Shown here: positions 17,853 to 25,239 of the stretch, in pieces
Position numbering within the stretch: position 1 is the stretch's first letter
How the letters are laid out: each line of letters opens with the position of its first letter
Assembly: GCF_011839805.1 (NCBI RefSeq)
Contig: NZ_VWPY01000019.1
Location: 1-64,000, forward strand
From: Kineococcus rubinsiae
GTDB lineage: Bacteria; Actinomycetota; Actinomycetes; Actinomycetales; Kineococcaceae
Length of the DNA stretch: 64,000 nt
Direction: 5' to 3'
Notes under the pieces: generated by a model
What the model saw: only the letters and a program-made list of their open reading frames with translations
The model's database searches: none
What the model was told of the DNA's origin: nothing
Program-made: the position numbers and the translations under genes

Positions 17853-19259
17853 GTGACCACCACCTCCGACCGCACCGACGAGCTCACCGCCGTCCGCGCC
17901 CACGTCGACGCCCACGCCGGCGAGCTGATCGAGCACCTGACGGGCTGGGCGCGCATCCGGTCGGTGTCCGCCGACCCGGACAACGCCCCGGACATGGTCC
18001 GCTCGGCGCACTGGCTCGCGGCCGTGCTGCGGGACACCGGGTTCCCCGAGGTCGAGGTCTGGCGCACCGAGGGAGCGCCCGCGGTGTTCGCCCGCTGGCA
18101 CGAGGCGCCCGGCGCGCCCACCGTCCTCGTCTACAGCCACCACGACGTCCGGCCGGCCAAGGACGACCACTGGGAGCAGACCCCGCCCTTCGAGCCCGCG
18201 CTGCGCGACGGGCGGCTGTGGGGCCGCGGGACGTCCGACGCCAAGGGGCAGGTGCTCGCCCACGTGTGGGCCGTGCGCGCCCACCTCGCCGCGACCGGCC
18301 GGACGGCCCCCGCCGTGAACCTGACCGTCCTCGTCGAGGGCGAGGAGGAGGCCAGCTCCACCCACCTCGCCGACCTGCTGGACACCCACCACGAGCAGCT
18401 GCGCGCCGACCTGGTCGTGCTGTCGGACACCATGACGTGGGCGTCCTCGGCGCCCGCGGTCTGCACGGGGGTGCGCGGGTCCGTGAGCGCGCAGCTGCGC
18501 GTGCTGGGCCCGATGCGCGACGTGCACTCCGGGGCCGTGTCGGGGCCCGCGCCCAACCCCGTCCTGGAGCTCGCGCGCCTGCTCGGGCAGCTGCACGACG
18601 CCGACGGCCGCATCACCCTGCCGGGGTTCTACGACGACGTGGAGGAGGCGGGCCCGCAGGAGCGCGAGGGCCTGGCGGAACTGCCCTACGACGAGGCGGA
18701 CTGGCTGGAGCGCAGCAGCACCCGCTCGGTGGGCGGGGAGCGCGGCTACAGCGTTCCGGAGCGGCTTTACGTCCGGCCGGCGCTGGAGGTCACCACCCTG
18801 CTGGCCGGTGACCCGGTCGGGCCGTCGGAGGGCGCGATCCCCGCGGTGGCGATGGCCGACATCAGCATCCGCACCGTGCCGCGCCAGACCGTGCGCGGGG
18901 TCGCCGACCAGGTGCGCCGGTGGGTGGCGGAGACCATCAGCGACCGCTTCGCCTACGACCTGCAGATCTCGCCGGAGAAGGGCCAGGAGCCCTACGTCAC
19001 GCCCGAGGACCTCCCGGCGCTCGGCGTCCTGCGGGAGGCGATGGAGGAGGGCTTCGACCGCCCGGTCGGCCGGATGCGCAACGCGGGCGGCTCCCCCGCC
19101 AGCCTGCTCGTCTCCTCGGTCGGCGCTCCCCTGGTGTTCTTCGGGACGGGCCTGCCGGAGGACAACTGGCACGACAGCGACGAGTGCGTCCAGGTCGACG
19201 TGCTGCTGTCCGGGGTCGTCACGCTGGCCCGGCTCTGGTCCCGCCTGGCGCAGGCGTGA
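17853..19259 (+). CDS. M20-family metallodipeptidase
   Basis: A 468-residue cytosolic zinc peptidase of the ArgE/DapE/ACY1/CPG2 group, of dipeptidase type. Metal and catalytic motifs are intact: VLVYSHHDVRPA (His ligand and catalytic Asp), GRGTSDAKGQ (bridging Asp), LVEGEEEASS (catalytic Glu and Glu ligand), VVLSDT (Asp ligand), and a late His in NWHDSDECV. A lid/dimer domain lies between. GTG at 17853 matches the family N-terminus (TSDRTDEL). It overlaps the GCS2-type ligase by four bases (GTGA), which suggests both act on gamma-glutamyl or related dipeptides, though this is inference. Confidence 0.9.
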   Translation: MTTTSDRTDELTAVRAHVDAHAGELIEHLTGWARIRSVSADPDNAPDMVRSAHWLAAVLRDTGFPEVEVWRTEGAPAVFARWHEAPGAPTVLVYSHHDVRPAKDDHWEQTPPFEPALRDGRLWGRGTSDAKGQVLAHVWAVRAHLAATGRTAPAVNLTVLVEGEEEASSTHLADLLDTHHEQLRADLVVLSDTMTWASSAPAVCTGVRGSVSAQLRVLGPMRDVHSGAVSGPAPNPVLELARLLGQLHDADGRITLPGFYDDVEEAGPQEREGLAELPYDEADWLERSSTRSVGGERGYSVPERLYVRPALEVTTLLAGDPVGPSEGAIPAVAMADISIRTVPRQTVRGVADQVRRWVAETISDRFAYDLQISPEKGQEPYVTPEDLPALGVLREAMEEGFDRPVGRMRNAGGSPASLLVSSVGAPLVFFGTGLPEDNWHDSDECVQVDVLLSGVVTLARLWSRLAQA

Positions 19260-20404
19260 GCGGCACCCCGCTCCCCGGGCCCGTCGGGGCGACCCTCGGG
19301 GTCGAGGAGGAGTACCACCTCGTCGACCGCGCGACGCTGGCGCTGCGCGACGACCCCCGGCTGAACGCCGAGGCGCTCGCCGGCCGGCTCGGCCCGCGGA
19401 TCTCCGCCGAGATCGGCACCACCCAGATCGAGATCGGGACGGCGGTCTGCCGCACGCTGGCCGAGGTGCGCGCCGACCTCGCCTCGGCGCGCGCCGAGGC
19501 GTGGGCCGCGGTGGAACCGTTCGGGGTCCTGCCGCTGCCGGCCTCGACGCACCCCTGGGCCGGCTGGGAGGACCAGCGCGTGACCCCGCGCCCGCGCTAC
19601 CTCGACCTCGTGCAGCGCTGGGGCCTGCTCGCCCTGCAGCAGGTCATCTGCGGGTGCCACGTCCACGTCGGGGTCCCCTCCCTCGACGTCGCCGTCGCCG
19701 TGCTGGACCGGGTGCGCCCGTACCTGCCGGTGCTGCTGGCCATGACGGGCAGCTCCCCCTTCCACGAGGGCACCGACACCGGGTACGACAGCTACCGGAC
19801 GCAGTGGTTCGCCCGCTGGCCCATCACCGGTGCGCCGGAGCAGCTCGGGGACGCGCAGGGGTTCCGCGACGTCGTGGAGTCGCTGCGCGTGGCGGGGGTC
19901 GTCGACGACGCCTCGCACCTCTACTGGGACGCCCGGCCCTCCCTGCGCTACCCCACGCTGGAGTTCCGCGTCGCCGACGTCTGCCCGCGGCTGGACGACG
20001 CCGTCCTGCACGCCGCGCTGTGCCGCTCCCTCACCCGGGTGCTGGCGCGGCGGGCGGAGGCGGGCACGCCGGTGCCGGCGCTGCGCCCCGAGACGCTGCG
20101 CGCGGCGCGCTGGCGGGCCGCCCGCCACGGCCTGTCCGACTCCCTCGTCGACCCCGGCACCGGAGCCCTCGTCCCCGCCCCCGCCGCCGTGCGCGGCCTG
20201 CTGGCGGAGCTGCGCGACGACCTCACCGACGCCGGGGAGTTCGACGAGGTCGCCGGCCTCGTCGAGCGCCTCCTCGCCGACGGCACGTCCGCCACCCGCC
20301 AGCGCGCGGCCCTGCACCGCAGCGGGGACCTCGCGGCCGCGACCCGCGCGGTGCTGCGCGACGCGGGCCCGCCCGACGCGGGGGCGCGCGTCCCGGCCGC
20401 GTGA
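19256..20404 (+). CDS. Glutamate-cysteine ligase-like protein, GCS2/YbdK type
   Basis: A 382-residue carboxylate-amine ligase. The N-terminal LGVEEEYHLVD motif is the GCS2 metal/ATP signature, and GTTQIEIGT, CGCHVHVGVP, TGSSPF and LEFRVADVCPR are conserved family blocks. YbdK-type enzymes have weak gamma-glutamylcysteine synthetase activity, and actinobacterial relatives (EgtA) supply gamma-Glu-Cys for ergothioneine. No other egt gene is in the window, so the exact substrate is open. It is translationally coupled to the upstream M20 peptidase. Confidence 0.88.
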   Translation: MSGTPLPGPVGATLGVEEEYHLVDRATLALRDDPRLNAEALAGRLGPRISAEIGTTQIEIGTAVCRTLAEVRADLASARAEAWAAVEPFGVLPLPASTHPWAGWEDQRVTPRPRYLDLVQRWGLLALQQVICGCHVHVGVPSLDVAVAVLDRVRPYLPVLLAMTGSSPFHEGTDTGYDSYRTQWFARWPITGAPEQLGDAQGFRDVVESLRVAGVVDDASHLYWDARPSLRYPTLEFRVADVCPRLDDAVLHAALCRSLTRVLARRAEAGTPVPALRPETLRAARWRAARHGLSDSLVDPGTGALVPAPAAVRGLLAELRDDLTDAGEFDEVAGLVERLLADGTSATRQRAALHRSGDLAAATRAVLRDAGPPDAGARVPAA

Positions 20405-20467
20405 GCCCCCGACCGCCACGCGGATCCCCCAGACCACGAGAACCGCTTCCCACCCCGAGGAGGGCAC

Positions 20468-21616
20468 GTGCCCGGAACCTGGCTCACCGGAACCCCCGTG
20501 GACGGCCGGCCGCGCAGCGCGCGCGACGGCGGGCCCACCGCCGTGGCGCTCGCCGTCGACACCGGCGACCACGACGTCGACGGCTCGCTGCACGAGCTGC
20601 ACCGGCTCGCCGAGACCGACGGCGTGCAGGTCGTGGCCGACGTGCGGCAGACGCGCGACCACCCCGACCCGGCCACCTACCTCGGCACCGGCAAGGTCTC
20701 CGACGTCGTCGCGGAGCTGGAGCGGACGGGCGCCGACCTCGTCATCGCCGACGACGAGCTGACCCCCGCCCAGGTCCGGACCCTCGAGAGCCGCACCGGG
20801 GTCCGCGTGGTCGACCGCACCGCGCTCGTCCTCGACATCTTCGCCCAGCACGCCCGCAGCAGCGAGGGCCGCACGCAGGTGGAGCTCGCCCAGATCGCCT
20901 ACCAGCTGCCCCGCCTGCGCGGCAGCGCCCGCAACCTCTCCCGCGTCGGCGGCGGGCGGGTCGCAGGGGGGCAGGGCATCGGCGTCCGCGGGCCCGGTGA
21001 GACGCGGCTGGAGGCGGAGCGCCGCCGGTTGCGCCGGCGCGCCCGCGACCTGCGCCGCAAGGCCACCGACATCGCGCAGCGGCGCGAGCGGACCCGCGAC
21101 CGGCGGGCCCGCAACGACGTGCCGGCGGTGGCCCTGACCGGTTACACCGACGTCGGCAAGTCCGCCCTGCTCAACCGCCTGGCGGGCGCCGACGTCGAGG
21201 TCCGCGCGGAGCTGTTCGCGACGCTCGACCCGACGGTGCGCCGGGTCGTCGTCGACGACGTCCTCTTCACCGTGACCGACACGGTCGGCTTCGTCCGCAA
21301 CCTCCCGCACCAGCTCGTCGAGGCCTTCCGCTCCACGCTGGAGGAGGTCGTGCGCGCCGACCTCGCCCTGCACGTCGTCGACGCGGCCGCCCCGGACGCC
21401 TGCGACCGGGTGAGCACCGTGCGCGGGGTGCTGCGCGAGATCGGCGCCTCCGACGTCCCGGAGCTGCTGGTGCTGAACAAGATCGACGTGGCCCCGCCGG
21501 AGTGGGTGGACGCCCTGCAGCGCATCTACCCCGAGGCGCGGGCCGTGTCCGCGCTGACGGGCGAGGGGGTCGCGGAGCTGCGGGAGGAGCTGGCCCGCCG
21601 GGTCCGCCCGGCCTGA
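20468..21616 (+). CDS. hflX: HflX-family GTPase
   Basis: A 382-residue ribosome-associated GTPase. The N-terminal HflX domain shows TYLGTGKVSDVVAEL, LTPAQVRTLE and DRTALVLDIFAQHARSSEGRTQVELAQ, followed by the Arg-rich coiled linker and GVRGPGETRLEAERRR. The G domain has G1 GYTDVGKSALLN, G3 DTVGFVRNLP and G4 NKID. HflX splits stalled ribosomes under stress. It is shorter than most actinobacterial HflX (usually well over 400 residues), and G1 reads DVGKSA instead of the usual NAGKST, so it may be a paralogue of a longer copy elsewhere. GTG at 20468 with AGGAGGG upstream. Confidence 0.88.
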   Translation: MPGTWLTGTPVDGRPRSARDGGPTAVALAVDTGDHDVDGSLHELHRLAETDGVQVVADVRQTRDHPDPATYLGTGKVSDVVAELERTGADLVIADDELTPAQVRTLESRTGVRVVDRTALVLDIFAQHARSSEGRTQVELAQIAYQLPRLRGSARNLSRVGGGRVAGGQGIGVRGPGETRLEAERRRLRRRARDLRRKATDIAQRRERTRDRRARNDVPAVALTGYTDVGKSALLNRLAGADVEVRAELFATLDPTVRRVVVDDVLFTVTDTVGFVRNLPHQLVEAFRSTLEEVVRADLALHVVDAAAPDACDRVSTVRGVLREIGASDVPELLVLNKIDVAPPEWVDALQRIYPEARAVSALTGEGVAELREELARRVRPA

Positions 21617-21621
21617 CCCGG

Positions 21622-22023
21622 TCAGGACTCCGGGCGGCCCAGCTGCCGCTGCAGGGCGGCGACGTCGAGCAGGGACCAGACCTGGACGATGCGGTCGTCC
21701 CGGAACCGGTAGAAGACGTGCTCGGTGAAGACCACGCGCGACCCGGTGGGCTCGAACCCGTGGAAGGTCTCCACGGGCGTGCAGTCGAAGCGCAGGCGGG
21801 CGGCCACGTGATCGCCGGCGACGACGAGGTGCTGCACGTCGAAGGACAGGTCGGGGATCCGGCGCACGTCGTCCTCGAGGAGGGCGCGGTACCGCGCGGC
21901 GCTGAGCGACGCCTCGTTGTACGTGAGCTCGTCGGCGACGAACGCCGGCAGGTCCTCGAAGCGCCGGTCGTCCAGCGCGGCGAGGTAGTCCCGGTAGTGC
22001 CGCTCGAGGGCGCCGCCGTTCAC
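21622..22023 (-). CDS. SnoaL/NTF2-like ester cyclase-family protein
   Basis: A 133-residue protein with the NTF2-like cone fold: an N-terminal helix pair (LERHYRDYLAALDDRRFEDLPAFVADELTYN), then beta strands (VAARLRFDCTPV, VFTEHVFYRFRDDRIVQVWSLLD). SnoaL-like proteins act as polyketide cyclases, isomerases or small hydrolases, and many are uncharacterised. The GTG start at 22023 overlaps the stop of the upstream epoxide hydrolase by four bases, so the two form an operon. The physiological substrate is unknown. Confidence 0.75.
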   Translation of the reverse strand: MNGGALERHYRDYLAALDDRRFEDLPAFVADELTYNEASLSAARYRALLEDDVRRIPDLSFDVQHLVVAGDHVAARLRFDCTPVETFHGFEPTGSRVVFTEHVFYRFRDDRIVQVWSLLDVAALQRQLGRPES

Positions 22024-23207
22024 CGCGCCTGCTCCGCCGGGCGGAAGAACGCGGTGATGTCGTCGGCCAGGAGCCCGGGCTCCTCGTGGGCGGCGAAGTG
22101 CCCCCCGCGGGGCATGGGCGTGTACCGCGTGAGGTGGTAGCGGCGCTGCACCCAGCTCCCCGGCGGCGGCGCGCCCAGGTCGGCGGGGAACAGCGCGAGG
22201 GCGGTCGGCACCTCCACGCGCTCCAGCGTCGACACGAGGCCGTGGCCCCGCTCGTAGTAGGGCCGGAACGAGGTGGAGATGGTGCCGGTGAACCAGTAGA
22301 GCGAGGCCTGGGTCAGGAGGTAGTCGTCGCTGAACCGGGACGAGACGTCACCGCCGCAGTCGCTCCAGGCGCGGTGCTTCTCCAGGATCCACGCGAGCAG
22401 ACCGGACGGGGAGTCGCTCAGCCCCTGCGCCAGCGTCAGCGGGCGGGTGCTCTGCTGGTGCGCGTAGGCACCTTCCTCCGCCGCCCACGCCGACACGTCG
22501 TCCAGGAAGGCCCGCTCCTCGCCCGTCAGGTGGCCGTCGTCCTCGCGGGGCGTCGAGTCCGCGGCGAGCAGGTGGATGCCGACCACCGACTCGGGGTGGG
22601 CCTGCGCGAGCCGCCCGGTGATCCCGGCCCCGAGGTCGCTGCCGTGGGCGCCGTAGCGCTCGAACCCGAGCTCGTCGTGCATGAGGCGGTGCCACAGCTC
22701 GTGGGTCGGCAGCGCGCCGCCCGGGCCGGGGTGCCCGGCGGCGGAGAGGGGGAAGCCGGGCAGCGACGGCACCACGACCGTGAAGGCGTCCTCCGCCCGC
22801 CCGCCGTACCGCGACGGCGTGGACAGCCGCCGGGCGAGCTTGACCAGCTCGCAGGCGGTGCTGGGCCAGCCGTTGGTCAGCACGAGCGGCAGGGCCCCCT
22901 CGCGCTCGGCGTCGAAGCGCAGGTGGTTCACGCGCGTCCCGTCGAGGTCGGCGGAGCGGGACGGCAGCGCGTTGATCTCGCGCTCGTGCCGGCGCCAGTC
23001 GTAGCCGTCGGCCCAGAGCGCGACCAGGCGCCGCAGCTCGGCGCCGTCGGTGCCGGCCTGCCACGGCTCGACCGACCACGGCTCGACGGGCCACGACGCC
23101 GCCCACCTCGTCGCCCGCAGTCGGGCCCTCAGGTCCTCGAGGTCGCCGTCGGGGACGGCGAGCAGGGGGCGGTGGTCGGGGGTCGCGGCATTCGTCGTTG
23201 TCGACAC
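22020..23207 (-). CDS. Epoxide hydrolase with EHN N-terminal domain
   Basis: A 395-residue alpha/beta hydrolase of the microsomal epoxide hydrolase type. The N-terminal EHN domain (about 12-115; DGDLEDLRARLRATRW, LVALWADGYDWRRHEREINALP) precedes the core. The oxyanion block NGWPSTACELVKL, the nucleophile Asp in GAHGSDLGAGI and the catalytic His in PRGGHFAAHEEP are intact. Epoxides would be hydrolysed to diols through an ester intermediate. It is divergent from a CGNR regulator that probably controls it. Start GTG at 23207 is exactly six bases from a TAGGTT -10 box, so the message is probably leaderless. Confidence 0.88.
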   Translation of the reverse strand: MSTTTNAATPDHRPLLAVPDGDLEDLRARLRATRWAASWPVEPWSVEPWQAGTDGAELRRLVALWADGYDWRRHEREINALPSRSADLDGTRVNHLRFDAEREGALPLVLTNGWPSTACELVKLARRLSTPSRYGGRAEDAFTVVVPSLPGFPLSAAGHPGPGGALPTHELWHRLMHDELGFERYGAHGSDLGAGITGRLAQAHPESVVGIHLLAADSTPREDDGHLTGEERAFLDDVSAWAAEEGAYAHQQSTRPLTLAQGLSDSPSGLLAWILEKHRAWSDCGGDVSSRFSDDYLLTQASLYWFTGTISTSFRPYYERGHGLVSTLERVEVPTALALFPADLGAPPPGSWVQRRYHLTRYTPMPRGGHFAAHEEPGLLADDITAFFRPAEQAR

Positions 23208-23271
23208 CGCTGAAACCTAGAGCTGGTGTCGCCGACCGTCAACACCTGCTTCGACGTAAGCTGGTGTCGTG
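23202..23271. promoter_or_regulatory. Divergent leaderless promoters with repeated GGTGTCG motif
   Basis: For the leftward epoxide hydrolase there is a -35 TTGACG (23237-23242, minus), a 17-base spacer and a -10 TAGGTT (23214-23219), six bases before its GTG. For the rightward CGNR gene there is a -10 TAAGCT (23257-23262), six bases before its GTG at 23269. The 11-mer AGCTGGTGTCG occurs twice (23221-23231 and 23259-23269), and GGTGTCG also occurs on the minus strand at 23202-23208. These copies overlie both promoters and look like regulator sites. Confidence 0.55.
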
Positions 23272-23799
23272 GTGCGCACCGCAGGAGACCTGGACCTCGT
23301 CGAGCAGTTCCTCAACACCCTCGACGAGCGGACGTTCAGCCGGCACGGGGAGCAGCACGTCGCGGCGGACGAGCTGACCTCCCCCGGCGCCCTCGCGACG
23401 TGGCTGACCGCGCACGAGCTCGCGACCGCGGACGCGCCCCTGCGGGCGGGCGACCTGGACACCGCGCTGGCCCTGCGCGCCGCGCTGCGGGACGCCGCCG
23501 GCGGCGCCGGTCCCGGGGCACCCCTCCCGGACGGCGTCCGCCTGCGGCTGGTCGCCGATCCCGCCGGCGGGCTGCGCCTGGCCGCCGACAGCGGCGTGCC
23601 GGGTCTGGACGTCCTCGTCGAGACGGTGGCCGCGCACGTGGCCGGCGGCGGCTGGAGCCGCCTGAAGCTGTGCGCGGCGGCCGACTGCCGCTGGGCCTTC
23701 CACGACACCTCGCGCAGCGGCGGCGGGCGCTGGTGCTCCATGGAGGTCTGCGGCAACCGCCACAAGACGCGCACCTACCGCCGGCGGCGGGCGGACTGA
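23269..23799 (+). CDS. CGNR zinc-finger regulator (ABATE domain)
   Basis: A 176-residue putative transcriptional regulator. The N-terminal ABATE-type region starts DLVEQFLNTLDERTF and runs to about residue 115 with the AALRAALRD helix. The C-terminal CGNR zinc finger (about 130-172) has Cys in LCAAADCRW and WCSMEVCGNRHK, giving the four ligands and the CGNR box, then a basic tail (TRTYRRRRAD). CGNR proteins are thought to bind DNA and stress ligands. The shared repeat-bearing promoter region points to control of the divergent epoxide hydrolase operon and of itself. Confidence 0.85.
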   Translation: MVRTAGDLDLVEQFLNTLDERTFSRHGEQHVAADELTSPGALATWLTAHELATADAPLRAGDLDTALALRAALRDAAGGAGPGAPLPDGVRLRLVADPAGGLRLAADSGVPGLDVLVETVAAHVAGGGWSRLKLCAAADCRWAFHDTSRSGGGRWCSMEVCGNRHKTRTYRRRRAD

Positions 23800-23834
23800 C
23801 CCCGGCCTCGGGCGTCTCCACCCCGGACGCACGA

Positions 23835-23872
23835 AGGCCCCTGGTCTCGTCCGGGGACGAGACCAGGGGCCT
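23835..23872 (+). terminator. Strong intrinsic terminator after the CGNR gene
   Basis: A perfect 18-bp inverted repeat (23835-23852 with 23855-23872) and a two-base loop. It ends the CGNR transcript and lies five bases outside the left end of the integrated element. Confidence 0.75.
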
Positions 23873-23876
23873 GGGT

Positions 23877-23919
23877 GAGCCACCTCCGGGATTCGAACCC
23901 GGGACCTACGCATTACGAG
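23877..23919 (-). repeat. Left att site: displaced 3' fragment of tRNA-Thr
   Basis: 43 nt matching 34698-34740 except at 23887 and 23901. Those two changes pair with each other in the T-stem (pair 50:64, C:G here and G:C in the intact copy). It covers the anticodon loop through the discriminator but lacks the 5' half of a tRNA, so it is not functional. Confidence 0.88.
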
Positions 23920-24080
23920 ATTGACCGTCCGCAGTCTCGGCAGGTGTCAGTAAATGTCGGGCAGTGCCACGTTAGGGGACGTCGTCGCAGGTCAGGGGCC
24001 TGTGTGCAGGGTTTTGACACTCCCTGAAACCCGCCGACATGCACTCACATGGAGTGACACGTGCAAGATCGTTCCCACCA

Positions 24081-24101
24081 CTGGCAACCACGCTGGCACC
24101 G
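24081..24101 (+). repeat. Left copy of a 21-bp direct repeat, probable integrase arm site
   Basis: CTGGCAACCACGCTGGCACC plus one further G is repeated exactly at 34627-34647 in the same orientation, near the other end of the element. Each copy contains two CTGGCA half-sites 12 bases apart. Paired subterminal repeats are expected of arm-binding sites for a tyrosine integrase. Confidence 0.6.
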
Positions 24102-24460
24102 TCGGCCGTTGACGTAGGGGTGGCCAGGAGCCGGGTGGTCGCCGGTGCCACCCGGGGTCTTCCCCACCCCGAGCAGCACCGACGGCCAAGGCACAGCAGA
24201 CCATCCGCCACTGACACGACCCGGTCAGCTGTCGTACCCAGGGGGCAAGATGGCGATGTGCCCGACGCTCCCAACCCCCGCCGCGGGCAGCGGCCACAAG
24301 CACCTATTCGCCCCGGTCGACATCGGCCGGGCCCACCTCGAGCTGCGCCGGCTGATGAACGTGCAGAGGCTGCGGGCGCCGTGCGTGCCGTGCGGGGTGG
24401 TCCTTGACCTGACTGCCGCCAAGCCCGCCGAACGGCCCGTGAGGCGGGCCGCAGGCCCGT

Positions 24461-24481
24461 CTGTACCCGTCGCGGTACAGT
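24461..24481 (+). promoter_or_regulatory. Palindromic operator over the cargo-cassette promoter
   Basis: CTGTACC (24461-24467) and GGTACAG (24474-24480) form a 7-bp inverted repeat with a 6-base gap. The right arm overlaps a TACAGT -10 box (24476-24481) upstream of the first cassette gene. A repressor bound here would block transcription. Which regulator binds is unknown. Confidence 0.45.
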
Positions 24482-24523
24482 CCGTGGCCCGAAGTGAACC
24501 AGCCGAACATAGGTGGGGGCGAC

Positions 24524-24895
24524 GTGTGGCTTGTCTCGGCAACCGCTGCGCCCGCCGCTGAGTTCTCTACCGGGCAAGCCTTGGCCGCCTTGCTCGCGGC
24601 CGAGTCGTTCCTGTTAGCGACGGTCAGTCTCACGGTGACGCTCGCCACGCCCGGGCGGCGCCGTCCCGCACGCCTGCCCCTCGGCGCCTTCCCCTTCGCC
24701 ATGACCGCGGCCATCGTGGTTGCCGTCGCGGCAGTCGGGGCAGGCACCGCCTGGGCAGTCATCTTCGGCGGGGAAACGTTCAGGCCACTGCCAGAAGTGA
24801 TCATCGCGACCTGCCTCTTGGTGGCGATCCTCGCGCAGCCCCTGCTCGCACTGGGTCTCGCCCTGGCTCTCCGGTCAGATCGCGACGACGACTGA
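24524..24895 (+). CDS. Small membrane protein, cargo cassette gene 1
   Basis: A 123-residue protein with about three hydrophobic segments: ALAALLAAESFLLATVSLTVTL, FAMTAAIVVAVAAVGAGTAWAV and EVIIATCLLVAILAQPLLALGLALAL, ending in a charged RSDRDDD tail. No family was recognised. GTG at 24524 is preferred because GGTGGGGG lies a few bases upstream; GTG at 24494 would add ten residues. Its stop overlaps the next ATG (TGATG). It is the first of three tightly coupled genes read away from the left att site, in a position typical of satellite cargo. Confidence 0.65.
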   Translation: MWLVSATAAPAAEFSTGQALAALLAAESFLLATVSLTVTLATPGRRRPARLPLGAFPFAMTAAIVVAVAAVGAGTAWAVIFGGETFRPLPEVIIATCLLVAILAQPLLALGLALALRSDRDDD

Positions 24896-25239
24896 TGGCG
24901 TTCCGCATACCGGTCGAACTACAAGAGGTGGCGAAGGCGTTCGACCTCAAGAGGTGGACGAAACCCAAGAGCTTCCCGCGGGACGCATACTACGAGACGA
25001 TCGACGACTTCCGAGCAGCCCTCAAGCGGTTTGATCCAGATGATGAGGTCAACAAGAAGCACCTGGCCACGATGTTGGCCGCGACGATCGCTACAGAGGG
25101 TGCGCTCGAGACACACGCACTGGCCACTTCGATGGAAATCGGCAACGCCGAGAAGTGGACGCAGGTATGCACCGCAGCCGCCTGGGTGATCATGCAAGCT
25201 TACGAGACCGCCGTCACGAAGGGAGAGTGGCCGAAGTGA
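24895..25239 (+). CDS. Hypothetical helical protein, cargo cassette gene 2
   Basis: A 114-residue, mostly helical cytoplasmic protein with no recognised family. It opens with an amphipathic N-terminus (FRIPVELQEVAKAFDLKRW), has a charged middle (FDPDDEVNKKHLATML) and a C-terminal helix pair (CTAAAWVIMQAYETAVTKGEW). There are no catalytic motifs. Codon use is clearly less GC-biased than the flanking chromosome, a sign of recent transfer. It overlaps the first gene by one base and the third by four, so the three are expressed together. Confidence 0.65.
   Translation: MAFRIPVELQEVAKAFDLKRWTKPKSFPRDAYYETIDDFRAALKRFDPDDEVNKKHLATMLAATIATEGALETHALATSMEIGNAEKWTQVCTAAAWVIMQAYETAVTKGEWPK

Larger units (their letters stand above)
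23920..24523. other. Non-coding left end of the element
   Basis: About 600 bases without a convincing gene. It holds the integrase arm-type repeat at 24081-24101 and the promoter and palindrome of the cargo cassette at 24461-24481. Open frames here (for example one crossing 24145-24561) have irregular codon use and no ribosome-binding site. Confidence 0.5.

Noticed and set aside
23877-23935. A second tRNA gene at the left end of the element
   Set aside because: Only the 3' half of a tRNA is present; the 5' acceptor strand and D-arm are missing. It is the displaced att fragment.
24145-24561. A 138-codon plus-strand frame in the left end of the element
   Set aside because: It has irregular composition, no ribosome-binding site, and overlaps the arm repeat flank and the cargo promoter.
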